A stretch of DNA of 64,000 bases, taken from positions 1-64,000 of the forward strand of contig DATIFN010000020.1 in NCBI GenBank assembly GCA_035455245.1. The letters run 5' to 3'. This document shows positions 17,364 through 26,116 of this stretch, piece by piece. Position numbers and translations under genes: made by a program. Source of the stretch: UBA8516 sp035455245 (GTDB lineage: Archaea > Thermoproteota > Nitrososphaeria > Nitrososphaerales > Nitrosopumilaceae). Below the pieces are notes generated by a model. It ran no database searches, was not told where the DNA came from, and saw nothing but the letters and a program-made list of their open reading frames with translations. The first letter of the stretch is position 1. Each line of letters begins with the position of its first letter.

Positions 17364-18500
17364 TCATGTTAACAGTCGTCTAAATTCACTACCTAAAATT
17401 GCTTGTACTGTTTTTACTGATCCCTTTACACCAAGAAGTTTGGCAAGAGAAACAGTATGAAAATCAAAAGTGCCTTCTTTTGAGATCTCTTCTAGGATTT
17501 GTGGCGTGACAGATTCAAACATCTTGTCTATTGCTTTGTTGTCAAATCTTTCTAAGAGTTTTCGTGCAAGAAGCATGTTCTGAAATTCATTATCAAATTT
17601 TTCAGACCATTTCTTTTGATATTCTAATAGATCGGATTGATTTCCAGATTCTAGATATTTTGATATCGCTCTTCCTGCAAATATACCCCCAAGACCGCAT
17701 GAATATATTCCCCCTGCAGTTGTAGGCTTTGACTGACCAGCTGCATCTCCTATTGTAACTATGTTTTTTGTAACAAAGTTTTCTATTGGACCCTTTATCC
17801 ATATTGGTGCAAAGATCTTTCGCACAACTGAATGCTTTCCTTTTTGTGAAAGAAAGTTTTCTAGTGCTGCTGCAGCGTTGATTCCCTTTCCTGCAATACC
17901 TATTTTAGAAACATCTGCATGTGTGGGAATAATCCAAGCAAAAAATCCCGGATATTTTTCTTGGTCAAAATAAACTTCAATCCTATCCTTTTCAATCCAG
18001 TCTGCATACACTTCATACTGCGCAGATTGCAAAACACCCTCTCTGTCTTTGTGAATTAAGGAGGAAACTCCGCGCGCATCAACGATAATTTTGCATTTTA
18101 GCACCCCATCGGAGGTCTTTACTTCATCTTTGTTGGTTTCTTTAAGCGATGTCTTGACACGTATTTCTGCGCCATAATTTTTTGCTTGATGTGCTATTTG
18201 TTTGTCAAAGTCTCTCCTATCTAATACTACAACTTTTTGGGCCTTGGCATCAATTGTGAAACTTTTTCCGGATGGCGAGTTTATAGATGCAGATCTTATT
18301 TTGTTTTCAAGAGTCCCCCTTGTTGGAACTATTCCAAGTTCCTCAATTCCAGAAATACTTACCACTCCACCGCAATGCTCAGGAGTACCGATTTCATGAT
18401 CTTCTTCTATGACTAGTACACTATGACCCAGTCGCGCAATTTCTCTTGCACATAAAAGTCCAGAGACACTACCACCTGCAACTATAACTTCATAATCCAC
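17364..18500 (-). CDS. Geranylgeranyl reductase family FAD-dependent oxidoreductase
   Basis: The 378-residue flavoprotein starts with the FAD Rossmann motif VIVAGGSVSGLLCAREIARL and an HCGGVVS motif typical of this family, and has the second FAD motif VTIGDAAGQSKPTTAGGIYS near residue 265. Archaeal members reduce the geranylgeranyl chains of membrane lipids (digeranylgeranylglycerophospholipid reductase), though isoprenoid quinone substrates are also possible. Its length is usual for the family. It stands alone and is divergent from the Pth2 gene 75 bases away. Confidence 0.88.
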   Translation of the reverse strand: MDYEVIVAGGSVSGLLCAREIARLGHSVLVIEEDHEIGTPEHCGGVVSISGIEELGIVPTRGTLENKIRSASINSPSGKSFTIDAKAQKVVVLDRRDFDKQIAHQAKNYGAEIRVKTSLKETNKDEVKTSDGVLKCKIIVDARGVSSLIHKDREGVLQSAQYEVYADWIEKDRIEVYFDQEKYPGFFAWIIPTHADVSKIGIAGKGINAAAALENFLSQKGKHSVVRKIFAPIWIKGPIENFVTKNIVTIGDAAGQSKPTTAGGIYSCGLGGIFAGRAISKYLESGNQSDLLEYQKKWSEKFDNEFQNMLLARKLLERFDNKAIDKMFESVTPQILEEISKEGTFDFHTVSLAKLLGVKGSVKTVQAILGSEFRRLLT

Positions 18501-18575
18501 AAGTTTTCATTCTATAAACAATTATTTATTTCAATTCAAAAGTTTAACATACTCTAATTACTTTGTAAAGAAATA

Positions 18576-18932
18576 ATGGGTTCAGTTAAACAAGTAATTG
18601 TGGTTAGAAAAGATCTTGATATGGGTACAGGAAAAATTGCTGCCCAAGTTGGACATGCTTGTGTTTTAGGAGCTGAACATGTTCGCAAATCATACCCAGA
18701 ATGGTATAAAGAATGGATTGTGTCAGGTCAGGAAAAAGTTGTTGTCAAAGTAACAAGTCTTGAACAACTAGAACAGGTAAAAAAACATGCCATATCTTTA
18801 GATCTTCCTTGGTCTGAAGTAACAGACGCAGGACATACGCAAATTTCTCCTGGAACAGTTACTTGTATCTCAATAGGACCAGCACCAGAAACTATTGTAG
18901 ACAAAGTTACAAAAGACCTGAAGCTTTTGTAG
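18576..18932 (+). CDS. pth2: Peptidyl-tRNA hydrolase, archaeal/eukaryotic type
   Basis: The 118-residue protein is a complete Pth2 domain. It has KQVIVVRKDLDMGTGKIAAQ with the catalytic Lys/Asp region, GHACVLGAEHV, and the C-terminal AGHTQISPGTVTCISIGPAP motif. It releases tRNA from prematurely dropped peptidyl-tRNA. The start ATG is clean and the length equals that of typical archaeal Pth2. The gene is followed 35 bases later by an exported propeller protein that appears unrelated. Confidence 0.96.
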   Translation: MGSVKQVIVVRKDLDMGTGKIAAQVGHACVLGAEHVRKSYPEWYKEWIVSGQEKVVVKVTSLEQLEQVKKHAISLDLPWSEVTDAGHTQISPGTVTCISIGPAPETIVDKVTKDLKLL

Positions 18933-18967
18933 AATAAGATATAACAAGGACTATTTGACTGCAGATT

Positions 18968-20527
18968 GTGAAAAAACACTCAAAAAGAATTCTTGCTTTT
19001 GCTTTAATGGCAGTTTTTATTGTTTCAGTTATCAGCGTTGCCGGCCTGAGCATAAGTAAAAGTACCACCAAGCCAGACACAGAAACCAAAGACAAAACGA
19101 CAATCACTGGGACACCAGCAGATAACTATCCAGATGACAAGCGGGCAACTTTTTGTGGGACGGGAAATGCAAAATCTAACAGATTCATAACAGAATTCAA
19201 AATTCCGACAATTTGTACCCAGCCTCTTGCAATTACAACAGATCCTTCCGGCACTGTGTGGTTTACAGAATCAAATACAGGAAGACTTGCAAAATTTGAT
19301 CCCTTCAGTAGGCAGTTCACTGAATACAACAATACACAATGGCCAAAGGGCGACAGAGCCATGATGTGGGGAATAACCCGTACAGATGATGGAAACTTGT
19401 GGTATACCGATGAGATTCATCATGCGATATGGAAATTTTCAATTGGTGACAAGAATTTCTCTAGCTTCAAATATCCTGTACCTCAGGGAGGAAAAAGTTT
19501 TCCGCAAAAGATCGTCCTCAAAAATGACAAAATTCTTGTTAATGATTTTGATGGAAACAGGATAACATTTTTTGATCCTACCCAGGTTGGAAAGGAAATA
19601 AAATATACTTCAGTGAATTCGCCTCTAAATAATACTGTCACAGCTGCATTAGCAATTGATTCTAGAGATAATATTTGGTATACTGCATGGAACTTTCAGA
19701 CAGGGGAAGGAAATCTAATACAATACGATCCACAGACTAGTGATGGAACCAGATTTAATTTCCCTGCAGGGATGAGGGCTCCAAACGGAATATCGGTAGA
19801 CAATGATGACAAGATTTGGATTAGTGATACATCAAGTAGTTTCTTTTTCAAGTTTGATCCACAGTCACAACTTTTTACAAAATTCGTTACTTCACCACCT
19901 CAGCAAACAACTTATGGAAATTCTTCTGGAGTAATCAAGACTCCAGTCACCAGGCCCTACTGGAATAGTTTTGATGATTTGGGCAGACTCTGGTTTAATG
20001 AACAAACAGGAAACAGTATTGCGGTATTTGATCCAACAAAAGAAACTCTTGTAGAGTATTTGATTCCTTCCCAAAATCCAAACTGGTCCGATTGCGGTGG
20101 ACTTCAAAATTGTGGAATAGCTCAAACACTTGACTTTGCTATCAGTGGTAAAAGTATCTGGTTTTCAGAATGGGTTGAAAACAATATTGGAGTCCTCGAT
20201 TCCAGCATACCTCTACCTATTGATGTGAGCCTAGACAAAAGAGATCTAATCATCAGCGGAGGAGAGAATGCAACATTATCCTTTACAGTTACACCAATGG
20301 AGGATATCAAGGAACCCATCAAGTTAATCACTTCCACCACAGCTGGACTAAATGACCTTCTTGTGACAAGTGAAACTCAAGAGGTGAATGTTGGAAGTCA
20401 GCCTTTGAGTGTTTCCCTTAATGTTTCTGCAGACAAATTCGCACTTCCTGGGACATATAAAGTACTGATTGGAGCACAGCATAATGAAGTAACCATTTCA
20501 GAGTATGCCACAGTTACAATAAAGTAA
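18968..20527 (+). CDS. Exported Vgb-like beta-propeller protein
   Basis: The 519-residue protein begins at a GTG with an N-terminal hydrophobic segment (ILAFALMAVFIVSVISVAGL) after a basic head. Residues about 75-400 contain repeated blades of the virginiamycin B lyase/streptogramin lyase type, for example GTVWFTESNTGRLAKFDPFS, GNLWYTDEIHHAIWKF and DKIWISDTSSSFFFKFDP. The last 90 residues form a separate beta-sandwich (SGGENATLSFTVTPMEDIKE). Antibiotic lyase activity should not be assumed; in these archaea such propellers are probably extracellular binding or enzyme scaffolds. The truD gene follows after 3 bases, so they may be cotranscribed. Confidence 0.85.
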   Translation: MKKHSKRILAFALMAVFIVSVISVAGLSISKSTTKPDTETKDKTTITGTPADNYPDDKRATFCGTGNAKSNRFITEFKIPTICTQPLAITTDPSGTVWFTESNTGRLAKFDPFSRQFTEYNNTQWPKGDRAMMWGITRTDDGNLWYTDEIHHAIWKFSIGDKNFSSFKYPVPQGGKSFPQKIVLKNDKILVNDFDGNRITFFDPTQVGKEIKYTSVNSPLNNTVTAALAIDSRDNIWYTAWNFQTGEGNLIQYDPQTSDGTRFNFPAGMRAPNGISVDNDDKIWISDTSSSFFFKFDPQSQLFTKFVTSPPQQTTYGNSSGVIKTPVTRPYWNSFDDLGRLWFNEQTGNSIAVFDPTKETLVEYLIPSQNPNWSDCGGLQNCGIAQTLDFAISGKSIWFSEWVENNIGVLDSSIPLPIDVSLDKRDLIISGGENATLSFTVTPMEDIKEPIKLITSTTAGLNDLLVTSETQEVNVGSQPLSVSLNVSADKFALPGTYKVLIGAQHNEVTISEYATVTIK

Positions 20528-20530
20528 GAT

Positions 20531-21730
20531 GTGATTCCTAAACTTGATTTGGATATTGGTATTTTTGTATATAGTACCAAGTTCAAAGGAATTGGAGGAA
20601 AAATAAAATCAACTCCTGAAGATTTTCTTGTATCTGAAATCCTAGATGAAAAGACTTTATCAAAAGTTTCCACGACAGAAGGGTATCCAGTATACAAATT
20701 AAAAAAACATGGAATTGATACCAACCATGCTCTTTCTGAAATTTTGAAAATACATGGATTAAGACTGAAAGCACTTGGTCTAAAGGATGCTAATGCAACA
20801 ACAGAACAATTTGTTTGTTCAATGGAAACATCAAGAAATGTTAGGAATTTTTCTACTAACAGATACACCCTTGAATTTTTTGGTTATCTTCCCAAACCCC
20901 TCACCAAAAGGGACATGGTTGGCAATCATTTTAAAATAAAAATAGAAGACGCACCGTTTTTGGAAATTAATAATTTTAACGAATATGATAAAGTGCTGAA
21001 TTTTTTTGGATATCAAAGGTTTGGAAGTAAAAGGCCCGTATCTCATCTAATAGGAAAAGCAATCTTACAAAACAATTTTGATCTTGCCGTTAACCTTCTT
21101 CTTTCCTTTAGCTCGGAAAATGATTCCCCAGAGAATACTAAAATTAGAAAAATGCTTGAAGACAAGTCAAACTATCCCAATGTCTTACAAGAGATTCCGC
21201 CACAGATGGATATTGAGAGAATAGTGTTGTCAGAAATGGTCGAGCATGGCAATCCTCTCAGGGCATTGAGAACAATCCCTCTTACCATTAGAAGATTTTT
21301 TGTTCAGGCCTTCCAGTCTTTTGTGTTCAATTGTACGGTTAGTTCTGCCTTTGAATATGGAGAGGAGTTGTTTGCTCCGAAGTCTGGAGATGTGTGCTAT
21401 GACAAAAAAAGCACACTTGGAAGGTACGAAAATGATCAAAGCCAGAGACTTGCAATACCACTTGTAGGATATTCATATTCTAAAAAGAATAGATTTGATT
21501 ACCATATTTCCAAAGTTCTAGAGAACGAACAGGTTCATGCAAAAGATTTTTTTTCAAAAACAATGCAAGAGGCAAGTGATGAGGGAGGATTCAGACAAGC
21601 CGTTATGAAATGCGAGAATTTTTCTCTATTAGAACCCACAATAACTTTTACATTGTCCAGGGGATCATATGCTACGATACTTTTAAGGGAAATAATGAAA
21701 CCAAAAGATCCTATAAAAGCAGGATTCTAA
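20531..21730 (+). CDS. truD: tRNA pseudouridine(13) synthase TruD
   Basis: The 399-residue protein carries the TruD signature LKALGLKDANATTEQFVC, with the catalytic Asp, and a later FFVQAFQSFVFNCTVSSAFE plus a KNRFDYHISKVLENE stretch. TruD isomerises U13 in tRNAs. It starts with GTG 3 bases after the propeller gene. The KINSTPEDFLV-like N-terminus (GGKIKSTPEDFLVSEIL) is the usual first strand. The TRUD insertion domain lies between about residues 150 and 300. Nothing suggests truncation. Confidence 0.95.
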   Translation: MIPKLDLDIGIFVYSTKFKGIGGKIKSTPEDFLVSEILDEKTLSKVSTTEGYPVYKLKKHGIDTNHALSEILKIHGLRLKALGLKDANATTEQFVCSMETSRNVRNFSTNRYTLEFFGYLPKPLTKRDMVGNHFKIKIEDAPFLEINNFNEYDKVLNFFGYQRFGSKRPVSHLIGKAILQNNFDLAVNLLLSFSSENDSPENTKIRKMLEDKSNYPNVLQEIPPQMDIERIVLSEMVEHGNPLRALRTIPLTIRRFFVQAFQSFVFNCTVSSAFEYGEELFAPKSGDVCYDKKSTLGRYENDQSQRLAIPLVGYSYSKKNRFDYHISKVLENEQVHAKDFFSKTMQEASDEGGFRQAVMKCENFSLLEPTITFTLSRGSYATILLREIMKPKDPIKAGF

Positions 21731-21802
21731 ATTAATTTTAATTTAGATTTTTTCATTTTTGAGTTGGATGACCATATCATTTTGATACTAAAGACGAACC
21801 TG

Positions 21803-22273
21803 TTATGCCAAACCGCATCTTTCATAATAACGTTGGTGATAGTCTTCTGCTTTGTAAAATTGTAATGCAGGAACAATTTCTGTCACAATTTTTTTGTCAG
21901 TCTTTCCAGAATTTTGAAGTTTTTCTTTTGATGCTCTTGCAATGGATTCCTGCTCAGGAGAATGGAAAAAAATTATAGATCGATATTGAGTTCCAATGTC
22001 AGGTCCTTGTCTGTTTAGGGTAGTGGGATCATGATTGTTCCAAAATAAATTCAAGAGTTCGTCGTATGAAATTTTTGATGGATCATATTCTACCTGGACA
22101 ACTTCAGCATGTCCAGTTTTTCCCGTGCACACATCTTCATATGTGGGATTTTCAAATGAACCTCCTGCATATCCAACAGATGTTGATAGAACCCCATTTG
22201 CTTTTTGGAAAATAGGTTCTACACACCAAAAACAACCTGCCCCAAAAGTGGCCTTCATAATTTGAGTTGTCAA
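21803..22273 (-). CDS. msrA: Peptide methionine sulfoxide reductase MsrA
   Basis: The 156-residue protein has the MsrA active site ATFGAGCFWCVEPIFQKANG, the YAGG and HAEVVQVEYDP motifs, and the NRQGPDIGTQYRSIIFFHSP region that binds the substrate. It reduces Met-S-sulfoxide in damaged proteins. A second start at 22258 (MKATFGAGC) is equally plausible. It ends YHQRYYERCGLA, with a possible recycling Cys near the C-terminus. It is divergent from a thioredoxin-fold NHL protein, a plausible redox partner. Confidence 0.96.
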   Translation of the reverse strand: MTTQIMKATFGAGCFWCVEPIFQKANGVLSTSVGYAGGSFENPTYEDVCTGKTGHAEVVQVEYDPSKISYDELLNLFWNNHDPTTLNRQGPDIGTQYRSIIFFHSPEQESIARASKEKLQNSGKTDKKIVTEIVPALQFYKAEDYHQRYYERCGLA

Positions 22274-22333
22274 ATCATCACATTAAAACGCTAGCATGTT
22301 ATGATATTTATTTATCGTAATTCAAAAGTATGT

Positions 22334-23824
22334 GTGTTTGATGAAATTTTTACTAGGGTGGTAAAGGCTCCTAATTTTTTGCCGGGGTTTGACTGGATCA
22401 ATACAAAAGAACCACTTTCTCTTGAAAAATTAAAAGGACATGTAGTTGTTCTAGATTTTTGGACGTATTGTTGCATAAACTGTATGCATACGTTACCCGT
22501 TTTGGCAGAACTTGAGAAAAAATACGAAGGAAAACCTGTTGTTTTTATTGGTGTACATTCAGCCAAGTTTTTCAATGAACAAGATGTAAAAAACATAGAG
22601 CAGGCTGTCGCTAGATATGAGATTTCTCATCCAGTTGTGGTTGACAAAAAAATGGCAATTTGGAAAAAATATGATGTTTCAGGATGGCCGACAATTGTAA
22701 TAGTTGATCCAAATGGAACCATAGTTTACAAACAATCCGGAGAGGGTCAGAAGGAGGCAATAGAAGATACTATAGATACACTTTTGGAAAAAAATACAAA
22801 ATCAGGAACTTTATCCAAAGAACCACTCAAGATTGAACATATAAAAATTCAAGATAAAACATTACTTTCGTACCCAGGAAAGATATCCATTTCAAAAGAT
22901 GGCAAGATTGCAGTAAGTGATTCAAATCATAATAGGATTCTTGTTACAGATCTTTCTGGCAAAATTGAATTCATAATTGGCAATGGAAAGAACGGATTTT
23001 CAGATGGTGATTTCAATACTGCCACATTTTTCAGACCGCAAGGAGTGTTGTGGAAGAATAATTCAATTTTTGTTGCAGATACAGAAAATCATGCAATAAG
23101 AAAGATTGACCTGCAAAACAAGCAAGTAACTACGCTTGTAGGAACTGGTAAGCAAGGTCCATGGGTTTCAAGGGGAGGGAAAGGAAGGGAAACTGCAATT
23201 ACCTCTCCCTGGGACTTGGCAGAAAAAAATAATTTAATTTTCATAGCCATGGCAGGAAATCATCAGATATGGTCATATGACTTGGAATCTGATCTTGCAA
23301 GACCATTTGCAGGAAATGGTCATGAAAACATCATTGATGGTGAAAATCACATGGCGCAGCTTGCCCAACCCAGTGGTCTTTCAATTTATGGAAACAAACT
23401 GTATTTTGCCGATAGTGAGGTTTCCGCGATAAGAGAGATAGATCTAGAAAAGAATCAAGTTAAGACAATCGTGGGACACGGTTTGTTTGTGTTTGGACAT
23501 CATGATGGACATGTTGATGAGGCATTGTTTCAACATCCACTTGGAGTTTTTACATATGAAAACAAGGTCTATGTTGCAGACACATACAATTCAGCAATTA
23601 GAGTAATCGACCTACAATCCAACCAAGTGTCCACACTCATAGGGAAATCAGGCATGAATGGGGCATGCAGATTGGATGATCCAAAATGTGATACGTTGGG
23701 TTTGTACGAACCAAGCGATGTTGAATTATTTGGAGATAAATTATACATTTCAGATACGAATAACCATCTTATCAGAGTCTATAATATGGAGAAAAATGTT
23801 CTTGAAACACTTCGAATAACATAA
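22334..23824 (+). CDS. Thioredoxin-like domain fused to NHL-repeat propeller (NHLRC2-like)
   Basis: The protein has an N-terminal thioredoxin fold (residues about 8-140) with redox motif DFWTYCCINCMHTLPVL (CxxC) and a cis-Pro region SGWPTIVIVDPNG, then a six-bladed NHL propeller (about 155-490) with repeats such as ISKDGKIAVSDSNHNRILVT and YGNKLYFADSEVSAIREIDL. This fusion is the NHLRC2 type. The start is uncertain: GTG 22334 has a TATA-like GATATTTAT 21-29 bases upstream, GTG 22358 begins closest to the conserved part, and ATG 22301 would leave only 27 bases to msrA. No signal peptide is seen. Confidence 0.85.
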   Translation: MFDEIFTRVVKAPNFLPGFDWINTKEPLSLEKLKGHVVVLDFWTYCCINCMHTLPVLAELEKKYEGKPVVFIGVHSAKFFNEQDVKNIEQAVARYEISHPVVVDKKMAIWKKYDVSGWPTIVIVDPNGTIVYKQSGEGQKEAIEDTIDTLLEKNTKSGTLSKEPLKIEHIKIQDKTLLSYPGKISISKDGKIAVSDSNHNRILVTDLSGKIEFIIGNGKNGFSDGDFNTATFFRPQGVLWKNNSIFVADTENHAIRKIDLQNKQVTTLVGTGKQGPWVSRGGKGRETAITSPWDLAEKNNLIFIAMAGNHQIWSYDLESDLARPFAGNGHENIIDGENHMAQLAQPSGLSIYGNKLYFADSEVSAIREIDLEKNQVKTIVGHGLFVFGHHDGHVDEALFQHPLGVFTYENKVYVADTYNSAIRVIDLQSNQVSTLIGKSGMNGACRLDDPKCDTLGLYEPSDVELFGDKLYISDTNNHLIRVYNMEKNVLETLRIT

Positions 23825-23857
23825 TAAGATTTATCATCGTACAACAATAGTAAATAC

Positions 23858-24088
23858 ATGGAAAAAGCATATGTTTTGATTGGCTGTGAACTTGGTTCAG
23901 AAAATGACCTTGTGAAAAAACTCTTAGATATAGACAAAGTCAAAGACGCTCATGTAACATATGGTGATTATGATATAGTCGTTGAAGTGGAAACGGAGAC
24001 AGAAAGACAGATGGACAATCTTATCACAAAAAAAATTCGACAATTAGACAAGATACGAACGACGACTACTTTGGGCGTCGTAAGTTAA
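23858..24088 (+). CDS. Stand-alone Lrp/AsnC ligand-binding (RAM) domain protein
   Basis: The 76-residue protein is a bare RAM domain: KAYVLIGCELGSENDLVKKL, VKDAHVTYGDYDIVVEVETE and TTTTLGVVS at the end. No helix-turn-helix is attached. Such proteins bind amino acids or modulate full-length Lrp regulators; two further Lrp-type genes occur in the window (46886, 59170). It follows the NHL protein by 33 bases and overlaps the 3' end of the convergent membrane protein gene by 23 bases. Confidence 0.9.
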   Translation: MEKAYVLIGCELGSENDLVKKLLDIDKVKDAHVTYGDYDIVVEVETETERQMDNLITKKIRQLDKIRTTTTLGVVS

Positions 24089-24284
24089 TTTTTGATAGCG
24101 CAAACCCAGTTGATAGCATAACGATTCCGCCAATTATAATCCATTGACCATTGGTTATCCATTCTGGATTAGAATACATGAAAGAGGATTCTGGTCCTAC
24201 TATGGATTGACCTTGAAGATAAAACACAATTCCTAAAATAATAACGACTGTTCCTAGGACTATTGTTGGTTTTCCCGCCCTCAC
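24066..24284 (-). CDS. Small two-helix membrane protein
   Basis: The 72-residue protein has two hydrophobic helices (TIVLGTVVIILGIVFYLQGQ and WIIIGGIVMLSTGFALSKIN) separated by a polar loop of about 20 residues, and a basic C-terminus (LRRPK). It starts with GTG. It overlaps the RAM-domain gene tail to tail. No family was recognised; the two-helix hairpin with clear amphipathic boundaries supports a real membrane protein. Confidence 0.7.
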   Translation of the reverse strand: MRAGKPTIVLGTVVIILGIVFYLQGQSIVGPESSFMYSNPEWITNGQWIIIGGIVMLSTGFALSKINLRRPK

Positions 24285-24363
24285 AAATAATCAAACATGA
24301 GAGAGCCATAAAAGGTAAAGAGATTTGATAAATTGAGCAAATCATTTTTCAGTTGTCTCTTTA

Positions 24364-25080
24364 ATGTCTTTTTCAAAAATCCACATTAGATTGGATGAGT
24401 GGGGAACAGACCTATACGAACTTAGGCACAATCGGAGTTGGATAGATCTTTGTATATTTGCAGGAGCTGCAGCATTTGCAATAATCTTGTACCTAACATA
24501 TGGTCCAGATATTGAAAGGACCACCAAGGAATCGCCTATTATTATAAACATAATGTTTGGCCCTGCCTTTGCAATTGGTTTACTGTATGGCATAAAGATG
24601 ACTGATGGTGTTATGAGACCTTCAGAAACAAGAAGTCCAATTAAGAGAGCTATCGTAAAGATATTTTTATTCTTGTTTATGATGGGAGCCATTTTTAGCT
24701 CCGTTACTTTTGCCATACATGGAGGAATAGATCCACCAAAAAAATCAATTTTAGAAGATGGTCTAATCCCCTGGGCAACAGAGTTTATTCAAGCAAATGG
24801 TGGTCTAACCTTTCTGATAGTTTCCAGCATAACAATAATGGCTGCTGCTACAAAACGAATCGTTGGGATTGAAGGGTTTTTCAGTAAAGTCTTCACTTTT
24901 GTTGGTACTTTTGTCTTTTTTTCCATGATATCTTTGAGTCTATCTCATAGTGACCCTACAAATTCACAGATGTATCTTTATGCTTTCTACCAAGCAGGAA
25001 TAGTTGGCGGGATTTTTTATCAGATGAATAAGCTTACCGCACGGGCTAACCTGTGGGAAGATTTTGCAAATGGTTACTAG
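24364..25080 (+). CDS. Conserved multi-pass membrane protein of unknown function
   Basis: The 238-residue protein has about six hydrophobic helices, beginning IDLCIFAGAAAFAIILYLTY and FGPAFAIGLLYGIKM, with a charged N-terminus (KIHIRLDEWGTDLYELRHNR) and a conserved-looking C-terminal YLYAFYQAGIVGGIFYQMNK. The loop ERTTKESP and the TRSPIKRAIVK loop are basic and probably cytoplasmic. I do not recognise a functional family. Its end overlaps the convergent gene at 25046 by 35 bases. Confidence 0.75.
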   Translation: MSFSKIHIRLDEWGTDLYELRHNRSWIDLCIFAGAAAFAIILYLTYGPDIERTTKESPIIINIMFGPAFAIGLLYGIKMTDGVMRPSETRSPIKRAIVKIFLFLFMMGAIFSSVTFAIHGGIDPPKKSILEDGLIPWATEFIQANGGLTFLIVSSITIMAAATKRIVGIEGFFSKVFTFVGTFVFFSMISLSLSHSDPTNSQMYLYAFYQAGIVGGIFYQMNKLTARANLWEDFANGY

Positions 25081-25555
25081 ATTTTAATTTTATAAACATA
25101 ATCACAGCACAAAATGCAATTACTGTGACAAGCAAGGTAAGACTAGAAAATTCTGGAAGATATGTAGTACCAATTATTTCCATTGAGTTATGTCCTGTAC
25201 CATTGAATTCTACTACAATAAATGAAATCTGCTCATTTTTTCTTATTTGTGGAAATATTTCTTCTCCATTTACAAATACTGTGAGGTCACCATCTATTAG
25301 ATTAATTGGGATCTGTATTTCTGCAAAGTTATTCTCAAGACTACTAGTTATATCAAAGGCAAGTTTTTTGTCATCTCTTGTGAATTTTACATCGTTGATT
25401 TCAAAGTTAGCTACACTGTCTACCTTAAAGTCATATCCACTGGTTTCAATGGTGAAATCTTTTTTCAAACCTGTTTTATCAGAAATAGCTCCAAAAGCAG
25501 GTGGCAGGACCACACAAGTTAGAGACACTAATACTAAAAACGCTAATACTTTCAA
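25046..25555 (-). CDS. Exported protein with C-terminal PEFG-type sorting signal and TM anchor
   Basis: The 169-residue protein has a signal peptide (VLAFLVLVSLTCVVLPPAFG) and a beta-rich ectodomain (KKLAFDITSSLENNFAEIQI, DLTVFVNGEEIFPQI). It ends with YLPEFSSLTLLVTVIAFCAV followed by a basic LKSS stretch. LPEF + hydrophobic helix + basic tail matches the PEFG-CTERM type recognised by archaeosortases in these archaea, except that the Gly is replaced by Ser. The ectodomain resembles that of the gene at 26781-27518. It lies directly downstream of L15e on the same strand. Confidence 0.8.
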   Translation of the reverse strand: MKVLAFLVLVSLTCVVLPPAFGAISDKTGLKKDFTIETSGYDFKVDSVANFEINDVKFTRDDKKLAFDITSSLENNFAEIQIPINLIDGDLTVFVNGEEIFPQIRKNEQISFIVVEFNGTGHNSMEIIGTTYLPEFSSLTLLVTVIAFCAVIMFIKLKSSNHLQNLPTG

Positions 25556-25558
25556 TTC

Positions 25559-26017
25559 CTAGTTCTTAAGCCCAGCAATCTTGCCGCGCATTTCTCTGTC
25601 TTTAAAGATCCTAGGATGTGAAGGATCAGCCAAAATTACTTCGTACCATAGAAACATCCCATCTTGATGCAGATAATATGAGCCTAGAAGTTTCATGTTT
25701 GGGTGTCTTTCAAGAACTCTGCGTTCTGCTACTTGTTGCATACTAACATCTGGTTTTATTCTTGTTACACCAAGGTGCTTTGGTCTTCGTCCAGCAACAG
25801 GTCTTTTCTTACGCATGTTACCTTTACCCACACGCATCCGAATCACAACTATTCCTTCCTTTGCTTTGTACCCTATCCTTCTTGCTTTTTGAATCCTGCT
25901 TGGTCTTTCTATTCTTGTAAGGGCATTTTGTTTTCTCCATTCAATAGCCTTTGCTCTTAGTTCAGGAGAATTTTCCTGCCACATTTTGAGCCAGATTTGA
26001 TCCTGACGGCTAATCAT
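25559..26017 (-). CDS. rpl15e: 50S ribosomal protein L15e
   Basis: The 152-residue protein matches L15e: RPSRIQKARRIGYKAKEGIV, GVTRIKPDVSMQQVAERRVL and the ending FKDREMRGKIAGLKN. The start is the ATG at 26017 (MISRQDQIWLKMW); an upstream in-frame extension of 55 residues is not protein-like and would cross the promoter of the divergent gene. L15e binds 23S rRNA in the large subunit. The 3' gene on the same strand is an exported protein 3 bases away, an unusual neighbour for a ribosomal protein. Confidence 0.96.
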   Translation of the reverse strand: MISRQDQIWLKMWQENSPELRAKAIEWRKQNALTRIERPSRIQKARRIGYKAKEGIVVIRMRVGKGNMRKKRPVAGRRPKHLGVTRIKPDVSMQQVAERRVLERHPNMKLLGSYYLHQDGMFLWYEVILADPSHPRIFKDREMRGKIAGLKN

Positions 26018-26116
26018 ATTCGGCTCTAACAAAATCCCCTTAATATCTGTACCATCTTTTATATCAAAAAACAAGGCATTTGTAAAGGAACAAACGCATA
26101 TTATGAAATAATTACC

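Noticed and set aside
19000..20527. Virginiamycin B lyase as antibiotic resistance gene
   Set aside because: Only propeller similarity is seen; these exported propellers are general in ammonia-oxidising archaea, so resistance is not supported.
25053..25562. Long plus-strand ORF of 169 residues
   Set aside because: It is the exact antisense of the exported protein at 25046-25555, which has a signal peptide and anchor; the plus-strand reading lacks any such structure.
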